This document shows, piece by piece, positions 53,710-63,947 of a stretch of 64,000 nt of DNA; position 1 is the stretch's first letter, and each line of letters starts with the position of its first letter. The notes beneath the pieces were generated by a model. That model did not search any database and was not told where the DNA came from. It was given only the letters and a program-made list of their open reading frames with translations. This stretch comes from Vibrio sp. YMD68 (GTDB taxonomy: Bacteria; Pseudomonadota; Gammaproteobacteria; Enterobacterales; Vibrionaceae): positions 2,046,001 to 2,110,000 of the forward strand of contig NZ_CP124614.1 in assembly GCF_029958905.1 (NCBI RefSeq), given 5' to 3'. The translations under genes and the position numbers were made by a program.

Positions 53710-54771
53710 CTATGCGTTGCCTTTCACTTTGATATTAAGTTGCTCAGCAAAATCTAGCATGCGATTTAAAGGGATCAACGATTTTACTCGTAACTCTTCA
53801 TCAACAAAGATCTCATGCTCATCACCGCCATCACGTAGAGCCGTTTCTATCGCTTTGAGGCCATTCATCGCCATCCAAGGGCAATGTGCGCAGCTGCGAC
53901 AGGTGGCGCCCGCACCGGCTGTTGGCGCTTCTACTAGCTCTTTTTCTGGTACTAATTGCTGCATTTTAAAGAAAATACCTTTGTCGGTAGCAACAATCAG
54001 TTTCTTTTGGGGTAACTCTTTCGCCGCTTTTATGAGCTGGCTTGTCGAGCCCACAGCATCAGCAAGTGCAACCACACTGGCTGGTGACTCAGGGTGAACC
54101 AAAATAGCTGCATCGGGGTAAACCGCTTTCATCTTACGCAGTGCATCTGCTGAAAACTCATCGTGAACAACGCACTCACCTTGCCATAGCAACATGTCTG
54201 CGCCAGTTTTGTTCGCAATGTAAGAGCCTAAGTGACGGTCAGGGCCCCACAAAATCGGCTTATCTTCACTGTCGAGTTGTTCAACAATTTCTAAGGCGAT
54301 GCTTGATGTCACGACCCAATCGGCTCTTGCTTTAACAGCCGCAGATGTATTCGCGTATACCACAACAGTGTGATCGGGATGGGCATCACAAAAAGCCGAG
54401 AACTTATCAGCAGGGCAACCAAGGTCAAGTGAACACTCGGCCTCTAATGTTGGCATTAAAATGGTCTTTTCGGGGGTTAGAATCTTAGCCGATTCTCCCA
54501 TAAATCGAACACCGGCAATAATAAGCGTGCTGGCAGGGTGACGATTACCAAACTTAGCCATTTCTAACGAATCACCCACAAATCCGCCCGTTTCTTCAGC
54601 CAAGGCTTGGATTTCAGGATCGGTGTAGTAATGCGCGATCAGAACCGCATCTTTTTCTACCAGTAGTGACTTGATGCTAGCAATATAGGTTTGCTTTTCA
54701 ACATCGCTTAAAGGAACTGGCTTTTGAGGAAATGGGTATATTGTTTCAACTGTGTCTAATATGTGGCTCAT
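53710..54771 (-). CDS. nadA: Quinolinate synthase
   Basis: NadA condenses iminoaspartate and dihydroxyacetone phosphate into quinolinate, the precursor of NAD, and needs a 4Fe-4S cluster. The protein (353 residues from the ATG at 54771; E. coli 347) shows [18 protein letters not shown] at the start of the first repeat, cluster cysteines in [28 protein letters not shown], and [13 protein letters not shown] near the C terminus. An upstream TTG is not favoured. It lies downstream of cpoB, next to a terminator. Confidence 0.95.
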   Translation of the reverse strand: MSHILDTVETIYPFPQKPVPLSDVEKQTYIASIKSLLVEKDAVLIAHYYTDPEIQALAEETGGFVGDSLEMAKFGNRHPASTLIIAGVRFMGESAKILTPEKTILMPTLEAECSLDLGCPADKFSAFCDAHPDHTVVVYANTSAAVKARADWVVTSSIALEIVEQLDSEDKPILWGPDRHLGSYIANKTGADMLLWQGECVVHDEFSADALRKMKAVYPDAAILVHPESPASVVALADAVGSTSQLIKAAKELPQKKLIVATDKGIFFKMQQLVPEKELVEAPTAGAGATCRSCAHCPWMAMNGLKAIETALRDGGDEHEIFVDEELRVKSLIPLNRMLDFAEQLNIKVKGNA

Positions 54772-54853
54772 TGCTCTTGCTCTATGCAACTTCCATGAAT
54801 CCAAGCATTGTACACCTTAAACATGGCCTGAATCAAAGGAGTTTGAGCCAATA

Positions 54854-54886
54854 GAAAAAGAGGCGGGATATCCACCTCTTCTAGAT
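54854..54886 (-). terminator. Terminator of the tol-pal operon
   Basis: AAGAGGTGG and CCGCCTCTT pair on the minus strand with a short loop, followed by five T. It comes 30 bases after cpoB. Confidence 0.75.
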
Positions 54887-54914
54887 AAGCAATTTAGGTA
54901 AGCACTGCCATCAA

Positions 54915-55688
54915 CTATAAGTTCTGTTGTGCTAATTTTGCTGATGAACTATTTGGGTATTCATCCACAACTTGCTGATAGTATTTTTGTGCTGCTGCTT
55001 GATTGTTATTTCGCTTAGCGATGTCACCAAGCTTCACTAATGCATCGGCGCGTTTGTTTGAGTCTTTGTATGACACAACCGCAGCAAAACTCTTCACAGC
55101 TTCTTTATCTTGTTTCTTAGCGAAATAAAGTTGCCCTAGCCAATAGTGTGCGTTTGACGAAAATGAAGAATCTGGAAAATCCACCTGAAACTGTTTCAAT
55201 GCAACAATAGCACCAGCGTAATCGCGCTCTTTAAGCACAAGATCGACGGCATTTTGATAGGCGGTTTGCTCATCAACATTGCTGCTGAACGTTCCTACTG
55301 GTTGTGTGTCGGATGAATCAACAACAGGCGCTTCAACGGTCTTTATTTCGGTGCGGACTTTGTCTAACTCTATAAAAAGCTCACGCTGACGCTGCAACAT
55401 TTGCTGCATGTCGTAGCTGTTCTTTTCAAGTTGACCACGAAGATCACTGATCTCCATCGACATGTCGTCAATTTGCTGCTGCATAGTCAATTGAACACGA
55501 TTTCGATTCTCTAGCAATCGCTCTAGACGTTGGATATCGGTTTCAGAAGAGTTCACTGTACGTGTTGATGTGGTGGAGGCTGGAGCTGTATTGCTTAAGT
55601 CCGATACTGGAGCTGGTGCAGCAAACGATGTGCTCGCTGCACTTGCCAGTAACATAAGCGTTAAAACTCGCTTTGAGTTACTGAACAT
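54915..55688 (-). CDS. cpoB: Cell division coordinator CpoB (YbgF)
   Basis: CpoB is periplasmic, binds TolA and links outer-membrane constriction to PBP1B during division. The 257-residue protein has a Sec signal ending in SFAAP, a trimeric coiled-coil N-terminal part (about 50-115), and three tetratricopeptide-type repeats in the C-terminal half (135-257; YAGAIVALKQFQVDFPDSS, ANHYWLGQLYF-like). It is the last gene of the tol-pal operon. Confidence 0.94.
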   Translation of the reverse strand: MFSNSKRVLTLMLLASAASTSFAAPAPVSDLSNTAPASTTSTRTVNSSETDIQRLERLLENRNRVQLTMQQQIDDMSMEISDLRGQLEKNSYDMQQMLQRQRELFIELDKVRTEIKTVEAPVVDSSDTQPVGTFSSNVDEQTAYQNAVDLVLKERDYAGAIVALKQFQVDFPDSSFSSNAHYWLGQLYFAKKQDKEAVKSFAAVVSYKDSNKRADALVKLGDIAKRNNNQAAAQKYYQQVVDEYPNSSSAKLAQQNL

Positions 55689-55819
55689 GAGGCTATTCCT
55701 CTATTTGTGTTGTCGCATAACTTGTCTTGCAGCATAAGTGTATTGATAACCTAGGTGCAATTTATCACCTAGGTATCATAACGACTTAAGTACAACGCGA
55801 ATTAAGCACAACGCGAAGA

Positions 55820-56359
55820 TTAGTATACAAGAACTGAACGACGGTTCTTAGCGTATACTTCGTCAGATTGACCAAGTAGAAGAGGCTTCTCTTCACCGTA
55901 GCTAACGATAGAAATTTGGTCAGCTTGTACGCCAAGTGCTTGTAGGTAGTTTGCTACCGCTTGTGCACGACGCTCGCCAAGAGCGATGTTGTACTCAGGA
56001 GTACCGCGCTCGTCTGCGTGACCTTCGATAGTCACTTGTAGGCTAGCATCTTTACTTAGGTAAGCGGCGTGTGCTGCTAGCATTTCTTCGTAATCGCCAG
56101 CAATAGTTGCGTTGTCGAATGCAAAGTAAATAGTTTGAGTTTCACGCAAAGCTTGTTCTTTAAGCTCTTGCTCTGTTAGCTCACCGTATGAATCAACTGG
56201 AGTCACAACGGTTGTGTCGACCGTGTTCTCTGAACCAGAAGTTGATTGATTAGTCTCTGTACCTGAAGCACTGGTTGCTTCATCGCTAGAGCTACAAGCT
56301 GTTACTGCTAATACAGGAAGAGCAATCAGTAGACCTTTAAGAACTTTATTAAGCTGCAT
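55820..56359 (-). CDS. pal: Peptidoglycan-associated lipoprotein Pal
   Basis: Pal is an outer-membrane lipoprotein that anchors to peptidoglycan. The 179-residue protein has a lipobox LAVTAC (lipidated Cys22), a Ser/Thr-rich flexible linker (23-65) and an OmpA-like domain with peptidoglycan-binding residues in IYFAFDNATI and EGHADERGTPEYNIALGERRA. It follows tolB after 35 bases. Confidence 0.96.
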   Translation of the reverse strand: MQLNKVLKGLLIALPVLAVTACSSSDEATSASGTETNQSTSGSENTVDTTVVTPVDSYGELTEQELKEQALRETQTIYFAFDNATIAGDYEEMLAAHAAYLSKDASLQVTIEGHADERGTPEYNIALGERRAQAVANYLQALGVQADQISIVSYGEEKPLLLGQSDEVYAKNRRSVLVY

Positions 56360-56393
56360 TATATTTTTCCCTTAACTAATTAATACTTATTTT

Positions 56394-57746
56394 CTATAAA
56401 AACGGTGACCAAGCAGGTGCTCTTACACGCCCGTTTGTTTCCGGTAATCTAGCTTTAAAACGCCCGTCTATCGAAACCATCGAAAGTACATTCGTTTTGT
56501 TATAGATAGAACTGTATATGACCATACCACCATTAGGTGCAATACTTGGAGACTCATCAAGCAATGTGCTTGTTAGTATTTGCATTGCACCCGTTTCTAA
56601 ATCTTGTTTGGCTAAATTAAACCCTGAATTGCTTCGATTCACCATAACCAGGAATCGACCATCAGGCGTAATTTGACCTCCTAAGTTTTGGCTGCCTTGC
56701 CAAGTCAGACGGTTGGTCGAACCATCTGCCAAATTTACGTTATAAATCTGTGGTCTACCACCTCTATCAGAGGTAAAGATTAATGATTTTCCATCCGGAT
56801 GCCAATACGGTTCCGTATTATTTGATCTACCACGAGTAATTTGCGTCAATTTCTTTGATCTCAAATCAAAGGTATAAACCTGAAGAGACCCCGTTTTTGA
56901 TAATACTAGGGCTAACTTATTGCCATCTGGGGAAAATCTTGGTGCGCCATTATGACGTGGATACGAGGTGATCTTCTCTCGTTTGCCGGTATAAATATCC
57001 ATGATGAAGATTTCAGCTTGCCCATTTTGGAAGCTGACGTACGCAAGTTGTTTTGCGTCAGGTGACCATGCTGGTGACATCAACGGCTGCTTAGAACGTA
57101 GCACTAATCGCTCGTTATAACCGTCATAGTCCGCAACTCGCAATTGGTATGGGTATGGGTCTTTGTCTTGCACTACAACATACGCGACACGAGTCAAAAA
57201 TGCGCCACGCTCACCCGTCAACTCTTTGTAAACTAAATCGGAGATTCGGTGCGCATATTCACGCAATCTGGGGCCTGGTACAGTGGCTTTCTTATTAAAC
57301 AGTACATGATCTTTCGACAGAACCAATTGGCCATCTTCACTTAACGCTTTACTTTGACCTTGGGTTAGCTGACCTCGAATAACATCCACCAGCTGGTAGT
57401 TGATGATGTAATTGTCGCCCTCGCCTTTCGAGATGGTCCCCGTCAATAAGGAATCGACACCAAGCGCTGTCCATGAATCAAAGGCGATTTCAGACTCTGA
57501 ATAAGGCGTCTGTGGCATATTGCTCGTCGCAACAGGACTGAATTTCCCGCTGCGCTGCAAATCCGACGCGATTACCGCTGACACGTCATGGGGAAGTGGC
57601 TGTCCACCTTGCCATTGGAATGGCACGACGGCAATGGGTCTTGCGGAGTCAATACCGTCAGTAATCACCAGTTCAAGTGCCGCATTGGCAAATTGAACCG
57701 AGCTCGATAGTAACAACAAACATCCAAAAATTATTCGCTTAATCAC
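56394..57746 (-). CDS. tolB: Tol-Pal system protein TolB
   Basis: TolB is a periplasmic protein that switches between Pal and TolA. The 450-residue protein has a Sec signal ending SVQFANA, an N-terminal alpha/beta domain (about 24-165) and a six-bladed beta-propeller (170-440) with repeats such as [30 protein letters not shown] and [19 protein letters not shown]. The length is near that of E. coli TolB (430). Confidence 0.97.
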   Translation of the reverse strand: MIKRIIFGCLLLLSSSVQFANAALELVITDGIDSARPIAVVPFQWQGGQPLPHDVSAVIASDLQRSGKFSPVATSNMPQTPYSESEIAFDSWTALGVDSLLTGTISKGEGDNYIINYQLVDVIRGQLTQGQSKALSEDGQLVLSKDHVLFNKKATVPGPRLREYAHRISDLVYKELTGERGAFLTRVAYVVVQDKDPYPYQLRVADYDGYNERLVLRSKQPLMSPAWSPDAKQLAYVSFQNGQAEIFIMDIYTGKREKITSYPRHNGAPRFSPDGNKLALVLSKTGSLQVYTFDLRSKKLTQITRGRSNNTEPYWHPDGKSLIFTSDRGGRPQIYNVNLADGSTNRLTWQGSQNLGGQITPDGRFLVMVNRSNSGFNLAKQDLETGAMQILTSTLLDESPSIAPNGGMVIYSSIYNKTNVLSMVSIDGRFKARLPETNGRVRAPAWSPFL

Positions 57747-57766
57747 TCGCTTTTCCTTTATGACTG

Positions 57767-58813
57767 TTACAGTTCAACGGTTAAATTAATGTCTTTCAAT
57801 CGTTCAACGACACTGGGCTGATCCACCGGCAGTGGAAACGAATTCACTTTTGCTACTGCTCTTTTCGTTGCTGCACATAAGCGTTCATCACCTTTGACAA
57901 TCGATAATCTTCCCAATAGAGCATTGTCGCCTGCGGGTATCAAGCGAAGGTTAACTCGACAAGACTTTCCCTTAAAGCTGTCCTCGATAAGCAGGTTTTG
58001 TTCGATCATCTGCTTGTACATATTGCCGTAACGAGCGGCTTCTGATTGTGCAAATTTAGATTGAGCCGAAGAATTACGCTCATTCTCTGTTTCCATACCA
58101 GCAAAAATATCATTTAACGCGGCTTCTTGCTCTTTGCGCTCTTTTTCAAGTTGCTCTAAACGAAGCTTTTCTTGGCGCGCTTTTTCAGCCGACTCTTTCG
58201 CAGCTTTTTCTTCAGCGATTCGAGCTTTCTCTGCGCGTTCTGCTGCTTCTTTCGCTTCTTTTGCTGCTTTTTCTTGAGCGATACGTTCTTGTTCCGCTTT
58301 CGCCACTGCTGCTTGTTTCGCTACACGCTCTTCTTCAGCGCGTTTTATTTCCGCTTCTTTAAGCTTGCGGTCTGCTTCAAGCTGTTTGGCTTTCTCTTTC
58401 TCTTTCTTTACTCGGGCTTCTTCTGCTTTTCGTTCTTTCTCGACCGCAGCGCGTTTTTTCTCAGCTTCTCGTGTCGCTTTTGCTTCTGCAACTTGCTGCT
58501 CTTTTAACTTACGAATCCGATCTTCTTCTGCTTTACGGTTCTTTTCCAATTGCTCGCTTTCGCGCTTCAATTTGTCTAGACGCGTCTGTTCTTTTTTCGC
58601 TGCGGCTTCTCTTTGGCTTCGAATTTTCTGCGCTTGCTGTTTGACCAGGTTCGGATCGATAACGACCGCTTGAACCATCTGACCACTCGCTTCAGGTTCC
58701 GACATGCTAAAGTCTGAGCCCCAGAGCAAAGCAACAATCAGCACGATGTGCATTGCTAAAGAAATAACAATGGGATTCCGATAATTACTGTTTTTTGAGT
58801 TAGTTTCTTTCAT
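57767..58813 (-). CDS. tolA: Tol-Pal system protein TolA
   Basis: TolA couples the TolQR motor to TolB and Pal. The 348-residue protein has a single membrane anchor (14-33; [17 protein letters not shown]), a long charged helix rich in Ala, Lys and Glu (55-235), and a C-terminal domain III (about 240-348) with conserved Cys (SCRVNLRL and RLCAATKRA) that binds TolB, CpoB, and often phage proteins. It follows tolR after 13 bases. Confidence 0.95.
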   Translation of the reverse strand: MKETNSKNSNYRNPIVISLAMHIVLIVALLWGSDFSMSEPEASGQMVQAVVIDPNLVKQQAQKIRSQREAAAKKEQTRLDKLKRESEQLEKNRKAEEDRIRKLKEQQVAEAKATREAEKKRAAVEKERKAEEARVKKEKEKAKQLEADRKLKEAEIKRAEEERVAKQAAVAKAEQERIAQEKAAKEAKEAAERAEKARIAEEKAAKESAEKARQEKLRLEQLEKERKEQEAALNDIFAGMETENERNSSAQSKFAQSEAARYGNMYKQMIEQNLLIEDSFKGKSCRVNLRLIPAGDNALLGRLSIVKGDERLCAATKRAVAKVNSFPLPVDQPSVVERLKDINLTVEL

Positions 58814-58826
58814 GAGTAATACGGAT

Positions 58827-59270
58827 CTAATCCCTTAATTCCGTTAACAGGCCAACCTTAGGGATACCTGCACGGCTTAATTCATCAAGCACTAACACAA
58901 TATCCGCATACGGCGTTGCTGCATCACCACCAACCGCAACCGGTGAGTCAGGTTTAATCGACAACTCCGCTTTGACTCGAATGATCGCGTCCTGCATTGA
59001 AATACCACGCTGAACTTCTTCATCGTTAACACTCAAACCTAAAACGCCCTCTTTATCAATCTCGACGATGATAAAGCTGCTATCGGTGTCACCAGCGAGT
59101 TCCGATGCGGCTTTTGCACTGCTCGTTTGTGGTAATTCAACATCGACGCCCTGCGTCACAAATGGTGAGGTTGCCATGAATATGATCAGCAAAACCAACA
59201 TAACATCGATGTAGGGTACAACGTTTATTTCCGCTGTCATCTTACGTTTTTTTGGTTGATAACCCGCCAT
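58827..59270 (-). CDS. tolR: Tol-Pal system protein TolR
   Basis: TolR is the ExbD-type stator protein of the Tol motor. The 147-residue protein has one membrane segment (about 19-37) with the essential Asp in INVVPYIDVMLVLLI and a periplasmic domain. It lies two bases after tolQ and before tolA. Confidence 0.96.
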   Translation of the reverse strand: MAGYQPKKRKMTAEINVVPYIDVMLVLLIIFMATSPFVTQGVDVELPQTSSAKAASELAGDTDSSFIIVEIDKEGVLGLSVNDEEVQRGISMQDAIIRVKAELSIKPDSPVAVGGDAATPYADIVLVLDELSRAGIPKVGLLTELRD

Positions 59271-59272
59271 GG

Positions 59273-59956
59273 TTAATCCCTACCTGCCATTGCTTGGCGG
59301 TGCAAAATACTGTGGAATTCTTCAGAGAAAGTCGCGTAGTTATGCTCAAGTTTACCAACATTACTACTAAAGCGGTTATAGGCCATGACAGCTGGAATTG
59401 CGGCAAATAAGCCCATTGCTGTCGCAATCAATGCTTCGGCGATACCAGGCGCAACCATAGACAGCGTTGCTTGCTTTACTTCACCCAATGCGATGAAGGC
59501 GTGCATTATCCCCCAAACCGTACCAAATAGACCAATATATGGGCTGATAGAGCCGACGGTAGCTAAGAAAGGCAAGTTAGTTTCTAGGTCATCCACTTCT
59601 CTTGCAACGGCTACGCGCATCGCACGGCCAGTCCCTTCCATGATAAACGCTGGTGAATCTGCGTTGGATTTACGCAAGCGCGCAAACTCGGTAAAGCCAG
59701 AATAGAAAATCTCTTCTGTGCCCGATAGATTGTCTTTTCTCTTTTTAACGTCTTGATAAAGAACGGCGAGATCCGTACCTGACCAGAATTTATCTTCAAA
59801 TGATTCGCTGTCTTTGGAAGCTTGAGACAAAATTTTACTGCGCTTAATGATCATTGCCCAAGAAGCGACTGACATGCCAAGCAAAATCAACATAACTAAT
59901 TGAACTAGAATACTGGCTTCTAGTATCAGTTCTACAAACGAAATATCAGCAGTCAC
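59273..59956 (-). CDS. tolQ: Tol-Pal system protein TolQ
   Basis: TolQ is the ExbB/MotA-type proton-channel protein. The 227-residue protein has three membrane segments (about 15-37, 135-158 and 170-192) and the conserved [26 protein letters not shown] and AVMAYNRF. It overlaps ybgC by 11 bases. Confidence 0.97.
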   Translation of the reverse strand: MTADISFVELILEASILVQLVMLILLGMSVASWAMIIKRSKILSQASKDSESFEDKFWSGTDLAVLYQDVKKRKDNLSGTEEIFYSGFTEFARLRKSNADSPAFIMEGTGRAMRVAVAREVDDLETNLPFLATVGSISPYIGLFGTVWGIMHAFIALGEVKQATLSMVAPGIAEALIATAMGLFAAIPAVMAYNRFSSNVGKLEHNYATFSEEFHSILHRQAMAGRD

Positions 59957-60377
59957 TTTCTATTAACTCCAAAGCTATAGATTGAGGCATTGCTTTTGGC
60001 CTCATTTTCACATTATCGATACATGCTACCTTAACCGTCGCTTTACACAATGTCTTACCGTCGAGATTTACGATCTCTTGACAGAAGGTCATTGATGCTT
60101 TTTTCTTTACTGCGATGGTGGTAACCACATTGAGTTGCTCATCAAGGCGGGCGCCCTGTAAAAAGTCGATATCCATATGTCGAACAACAAACCCAATATT
60201 CTCTTCAAGTAAGCGGTGTTGTGAGACCCCAATACTTCGAAGCATTTCGGTTCGTGCACGTTCAAAATATTTCAGATAATTAGAATGGTACACCACTCCC
60301 CCAGCGTCTGTGTCTTCGTAATAGACCGTTACTGGCCAGCTAAAAACTGAGGCACTTGGATGCACAGTAATACCCAT
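59946..60377 (-). CDS. ybgC: Acyl-CoA thioesterase YbgC (tol-pal operon)
   Basis: YbgC is a hot-dog fold thioesterase that opens the tol-pal operon and acts on short-chain acyl-CoA or acyl-ACP. The protein (143 residues from the ATG at 60377) has the active-site motif [24 protein letters not shown] with the catalytic Asp and Tyr. It overlaps tolQ by 11 bases. Confidence 0.95.
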   Translation of the reverse strand: MGITVHPSASVFSWPVTVYYEDTDAGGVVYHSNYLKYFERARTEMLRSIGVSQHRLLEENIGFVVRHMDIDFLQGARLDEQLNVVTTIAVKKKASMTFCQEIVNLDGKTLCKATVKVACIDNVKMRPKAMPQSIALELIESDC

Positions 60378-60460
60378 TATCAATTAAATATTGAATGTAC
60401 TATAACGCAAGTTATCACTATTAGTACAAGTGCTATCAATGGTTTTGCTCCCTTTCAGAT

Positions 60461-60496
60461 AAAAAATTAGCGCTGCCTCAAAGAGGTAGCGCTAAC
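60461..60496 (-). terminator. Terminator of cydABX
   Basis: TTAGCGCTACCTC and GAGGCAGCGCTAA pair on the minus strand around a TTT loop with one mismatch, then six T. It separates cydX from ybgC. Confidence 0.85.
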
Positions 60497-60579
60497 TTGG
60501 ATGTTATTTCATCATTTAGTAGCAAAAATTGTATCGACTTATGTCTCATCATTACAAATGAAACCAAGTGGTCTCTCTG

Positions 60580-60687
60580 CTATTCGCTATCTTTATCCAT
60601 CATTTCTGAGTGCTCTAACCAAAGAGCGTTAATGATGCCAAATGCACAGGCAAGTAAAATGCCTAAAATCCATGCAAAATACCACAT
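60580..60687 (-). CDS. cydX: Cytochrome bd small subunit CydX
   Basis: The 35-residue membrane peptide starts MWYFAWILGILLACAFGIIN and continues ALWLEHSEMMDKDSE. This is the CydX sequence pattern, with one membrane span and a short charged tail, needed for stability of cytochrome bd. GGAGCGTAACGT precedes the ATG. It starts 12 bases after the cydB stop. The usual next gene, ybgE, is absent: a terminator follows instead. Confidence 0.95.
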   Translation of the reverse strand: MWYFAWILGILLACAFGIINALWLEHSEMMDKDSE

Positions 60688-60699
60688 ACGTTACGCTCC

Positions 60700-61836
60700 T
60701 TAGTAAAGTGAGTTTTTGTTATCTTCGATAAACTGGTTATTGATACGACCAAACATCTTGTAGTACGTCCACGTTGTGTAGGCCAAGATAACGGGCACCA
60801 TAACAAATGCGACGGCTGTCATTAAGTTAAGAGTCAGCTCACTCGACGTTGCATCCCACATCGTTAAGCTGTGGTTTGGAAGCAAATCTGAAGGCATCAC
60901 AAACGGGAACATGGCAAAGCCAGCTGTCAAAATAATACCCGTATTCGCTAAACTGGAAGACAGAAATGCAAAGCCAGCGCGGTCAATTTTAGCAAACAAC
61001 ACCGCCAGCAAGGCACCAACGATACCCGTTATTGGTGCTAACCACATGGCTGGATACGCGTAAAAATTGTTCATCCAAGCGCCCGCTTCTCGAATTACTT
61101 CTTTGTTCAGAGGGTTAGAAGGCGCATTCGTATCAATAATGCTTGTCACTACGTAACCTTCGATGCTCTGAATCCAAACACCAGCCGCCACAAACGTGAC
61201 CACAACAATCAAGCCCATGATTTGCGCGATAGAACGTGCACGTGAATGCACTTCATCGGTGGTTTTCATTTGCAGCCAAGTCATTCCTTGCAGCAAGATC
61301 ATCGACAAGCTAACAAGACCACATAGCAGGGCAAATGGGTTGAGCAAACCAAAAAACGAACCGTGGTAGGTCACCATCATAAAATCGTTGAATTGAAATG
61401 GAACACCTTGTAGAAGGTTACCAAAAGCAACACCAAATATAACTGGTGGCACAAATCCGCTGATCGAAATACCGATATCCCATGACTTGCGCCACTTTGG
61501 ATCTTCAATTTTTGAACGGTAATCCAAACCAAGTGGTCGCAACCATAACGCCGCGAGCGTCACCATCATCGCAAGGTAAAACCCTGAGAATGACGTTGCG
61601 TAAACTTGTGGCCAAGCGGCAAATAACGCGCCACCCGCCGTCACTAGCCATACCTGGTTTCCATCCCAGTGCGGTGCAATGGAATTAATCATTACCCGTC
61701 GCTCGGTATCGGTCTTCCCGATAACAGGGATCAGTGCGCCAACCCCCATATCAAAACCATCTGTTATGGCGAAGCCGATAAACAACACACCAATAAGCAC
61801 CCACCAAACTAGGCGCAAAATTTCGTAATCAAACAT
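60700..61836 (-). CDS. cydB: Cytochrome bd ubiquinol oxidase subunit II
   Basis: CydB pairs with CydA to form the high-affinity quinol oxidase. The 378-residue protein has about eight membrane segments, WWVLIGVLFIGFAITDGFDMG at its start, and a conserved APHWDGNQVWLVTAGGALFAAWP segment. The length equals that of E. coli CydB (379). It lies 14 bases after cydA. Confidence 0.97.
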   Translation of the reverse strand: MFDYEILRLVWWVLIGVLFIGFAITDGFDMGVGALIPVIGKTDTERRVMINSIAPHWDGNQVWLVTAGGALFAAWPQVYATSFSGFYLAMMVTLAALWLRPLGLDYRSKIEDPKWRKSWDIGISISGFVPPVIFGVAFGNLLQGVPFQFNDFMMVTYHGSFFGLLNPFALLCGLVSLSMILLQGMTWLQMKTTDEVHSRARSIAQIMGLIVVVTFVAAGVWIQSIEGYVVTSIIDTNAPSNPLNKEVIREAGAWMNNFYAYPAMWLAPITGIVGALLAVLFAKIDRAGFAFLSSSLANTGIILTAGFAMFPFVMPSDLLPNHSLTMWDATSSELTLNLMTAVAFVMVPVILAYTTWTYYKMFGRINNQFIEDNKNSLY

Positions 61837-61850
61837 GTCTCTACTCCCTG

Positions 61851-63437
61851 TTATGCTTCAACTTGACGGCTAACTTTATCTTCAAGTGATTGCTCACCTT
61901 GTTCGAAGTGATAGCGCCCAGTTTTCAGGCTACTTGGCCCTTTGCGAGCAAACTTCAGCATTAGATAAATTTCAGCAATCAGGAAGACGGTGTACAGTGC
62001 GATGATCATAAACAGTGACGTCCACAATTCACCCATCGTTAGGGCTGAAGCCGCAATGTTTACCGGCAAGATTTCACCGACTGCCCATGGCTGACGACCG
62101 TACTCCGCAACAAACCACCCTGCTTCCACTGCAATCCATGGAAGTGGGATACTGAACAGTGCCGCTTTAAGTATCCATGGTTTTTGCTCGATTTTTTGGC
62201 GGCAGGTTTGGATGAATGCGGCACCAAAAACAAACAACATAATAAAGCCACACGCTACCATGATACGGAATGACCAGAAGAGTGGCCACACCGTAGGGAT
62301 AGAGTCATCAGCCGCTGCTTGAATTTGCTCTTCTGTTGCATCAACAACGTTATCGGTATATCGCTTCAGCAGTAAACCGTAGCCTAAGTCCACCTTGACC
62401 TCATCAAACGCTGCGAGGTTTTCTTCACTGCGATCGCCTTCGCGGATTCGTTCAAGCAATTCATAAGCCACCATACCGTTACGGATACGAACAATATGTT
62501 CATCGCGCAGGTCACGTAGGCCCGTCACTTCAGTATCAAGAGAACGAGTTGCAATGATGCCCATCACGTATGGAATTTTCACCGCGTAATCGGTTTCCAT
62601 TGTCTCTTGATTTGGAATGCCAAAAACGGTGAAGGCAGCAGGAGCTTCTTCCGTGTGCCACTCAGATTCAATGGCAGCGAGCTTCACTTTTTGTACGTCG
62701 CCTAGCTCGTAGCCAGACTCATCGCCTAGGATGATCACCGACAAGATAGCCGCCATACCAAATGAAGCTGCGATAGCAAAAGAACGACGAGCAAACGCGA
62801 CATCACGACCTTTCAGAAGGTAATAAGAGCTGATACCAAGAACGAACATCGCGCCCGTTACATAACCGGAGGCGACCGTGTGAACGAATTTAACTTGAGC
62901 GACTGGGTTAAGCACAACTTCCGAGAAGCTAACCATTTCCATACGCATGGTTTCAAAGTTGAACTCTGCACCGATTGGGTTTTGCATCCAACCATTAGCA
63001 ACGAGGATCCACAACGCGGAAAAGCTTGAGCCTAACGCAACGAGCCAAGTCACAACCAAGTGCTGACGCTTTGACAGCCTTTCCCAACCAAAGAAGAAAA
63101 GCCCAACAAAGGTTGATTCTAAAAAGAAAGCGACTAACGCTTCAATGGCGAGAGGGGCACCAAAAATATCACCCACATAATGGGAGTAATAAGACCAGTT
63201 AGTACCAAATTGAAATTCCATTGTTAGGCCAGTTGCTACACCTAACGCAAAGTTAATACCGAATAACTTACCCCAGAACTTAGTCATGTCCTTGTAGATT
63301 TGTTTGTCGGTCATGACATACAGCGACTCCATGATGGCGAGTAGAAACGCCAAACCTAAAGTCAACGGTACGAATAAGAAGTGATACATCGCTGTTATTG
63401 CAAATTGGAGACGTGATAGTTCAACTACGTCCAACAT
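61851..63437 (-). CDS. cydA: Cytochrome bd ubiquinol oxidase subunit I
   Basis: CydA binds haems b558, b595 and d and oxidises ubiquinol, reducing oxygen to water. The 528-residue protein (ATG at 63437, preceded by TAGGAGTAATT; E. coli 522) has nine membrane segments, His19 region ([16 protein letters not shown]), the quinol loop (about 255-385), the motif GRQPWAVGE, and [21 protein letters not shown]. The 30-base longer frame upstream with an alternative start is unlikely. The transcript probably starts upstream near an ArcA-like site. Confidence 0.97.
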   Translation of the reverse strand: MLDVVELSRLQFAITAMYHFLFVPLTLGLAFLLAIMESLYVMTDKQIYKDMTKFWGKLFGINFALGVATGLTMEFQFGTNWSYYSHYVGDIFGAPLAIEALVAFFLESTFVGLFFFGWERLSKRQHLVVTWLVALGSSFSALWILVANGWMQNPIGAEFNFETMRMEMVSFSEVVLNPVAQVKFVHTVASGYVTGAMFVLGISSYYLLKGRDVAFARRSFAIAASFGMAAILSVIILGDESGYELGDVQKVKLAAIESEWHTEEAPAAFTVFGIPNQETMETDYAVKIPYVMGIIATRSLDTEVTGLRDLRDEHIVRIRNGMVAYELLERIREGDRSEENLAAFDEVKVDLGYGLLLKRYTDNVVDATEEQIQAAADDSIPTVWPLFWSFRIMVACGFIMLFVFGAAFIQTCRQKIEQKPWILKAALFSIPLPWIAVEAGWFVAEYGRQPWAVGEILPVNIAASALTMGELWTSLFMIIALYTVFLIAEIYLMLKFARKGPSSLKTGRYHFEQGEQSLEDKVSRQVEA

Positions 63438-63945
63438 AATTACTCCTATGTGTCGGCTGAGTGACACTTTCTGTGCAATAAAGCCCTTAACGAACCACGA
63501 GGTCGCGCAGGGTGTTACGCAAAGTTTATTTTATTGTTAATTCCGTGTTACACCGTAACGGTGAAGAGCAAAGAGATACTACTCCTGAAAATCAAAAAAC
63601 TCAAAATAATTTGAGTCATTTGGGGGATTGATTGCCAATAAAAGACTTAGAAGTTGTAAATTAAGGAATATTTATTTTACTGCTCTAAAAAATATTTGAG
63701 CGGAATTGCTATTTGTAACAGAATATGTGGGGAAAACCTCAAGATAACCAAGCTATTTGTGGTCACTGGACGCTGAGCAAAGTCAATGGGACGTCACCTC
63801 AAACCCGAGTGCGGTTCACTGACGAAAAATGGCGCTCTTACTTATTAGCGCGTGTTTTGCCCCCTCACCCTTCCATTTAGACATGACACTCAGAGCTTAC
63901 GAAGGATCCATAAAAAATCCAAGTGCCTGAGAGACACTTGGATTT
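63438..63945. other. 508-bp region upstream of cydA
   Basis: It holds the cyd promoter, an ArcA-like repeat array (63513-63550), a palindrome CACCGTAACGGTG at 63551-63563 and a weak FNR-like site (TTATTGGCAATCAA on the minus strand, near 63629-63642). No coding frame is convincing. Confidence 0.5.
63513..63550. promoter_or_regulatory. ArcA-like direct-repeat array upstream of cydABX
   Basis: TGTTA at 63513, GTTTA at 63524, TGTTA at 63535 and TGTTA at 63546 are spaced by exactly 11 bases, one helical turn, the arrangement of ArcA-P sites. It is 76-113 bases before the cydA start, and cyd is a known ArcA target in E. coli. Confidence 0.6.
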
Positions 63946-63947
63946 TT
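63911..63947 (-). terminator. Terminator of the gene ending at 63946
   Basis: AAAAATCCAAGTG and CACTTGGATTTTT form a 13-bp stem around a 9-base loop, with a T-run on the minus strand. The upstream arm includes part of the stop codon. Confidence 0.8.
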
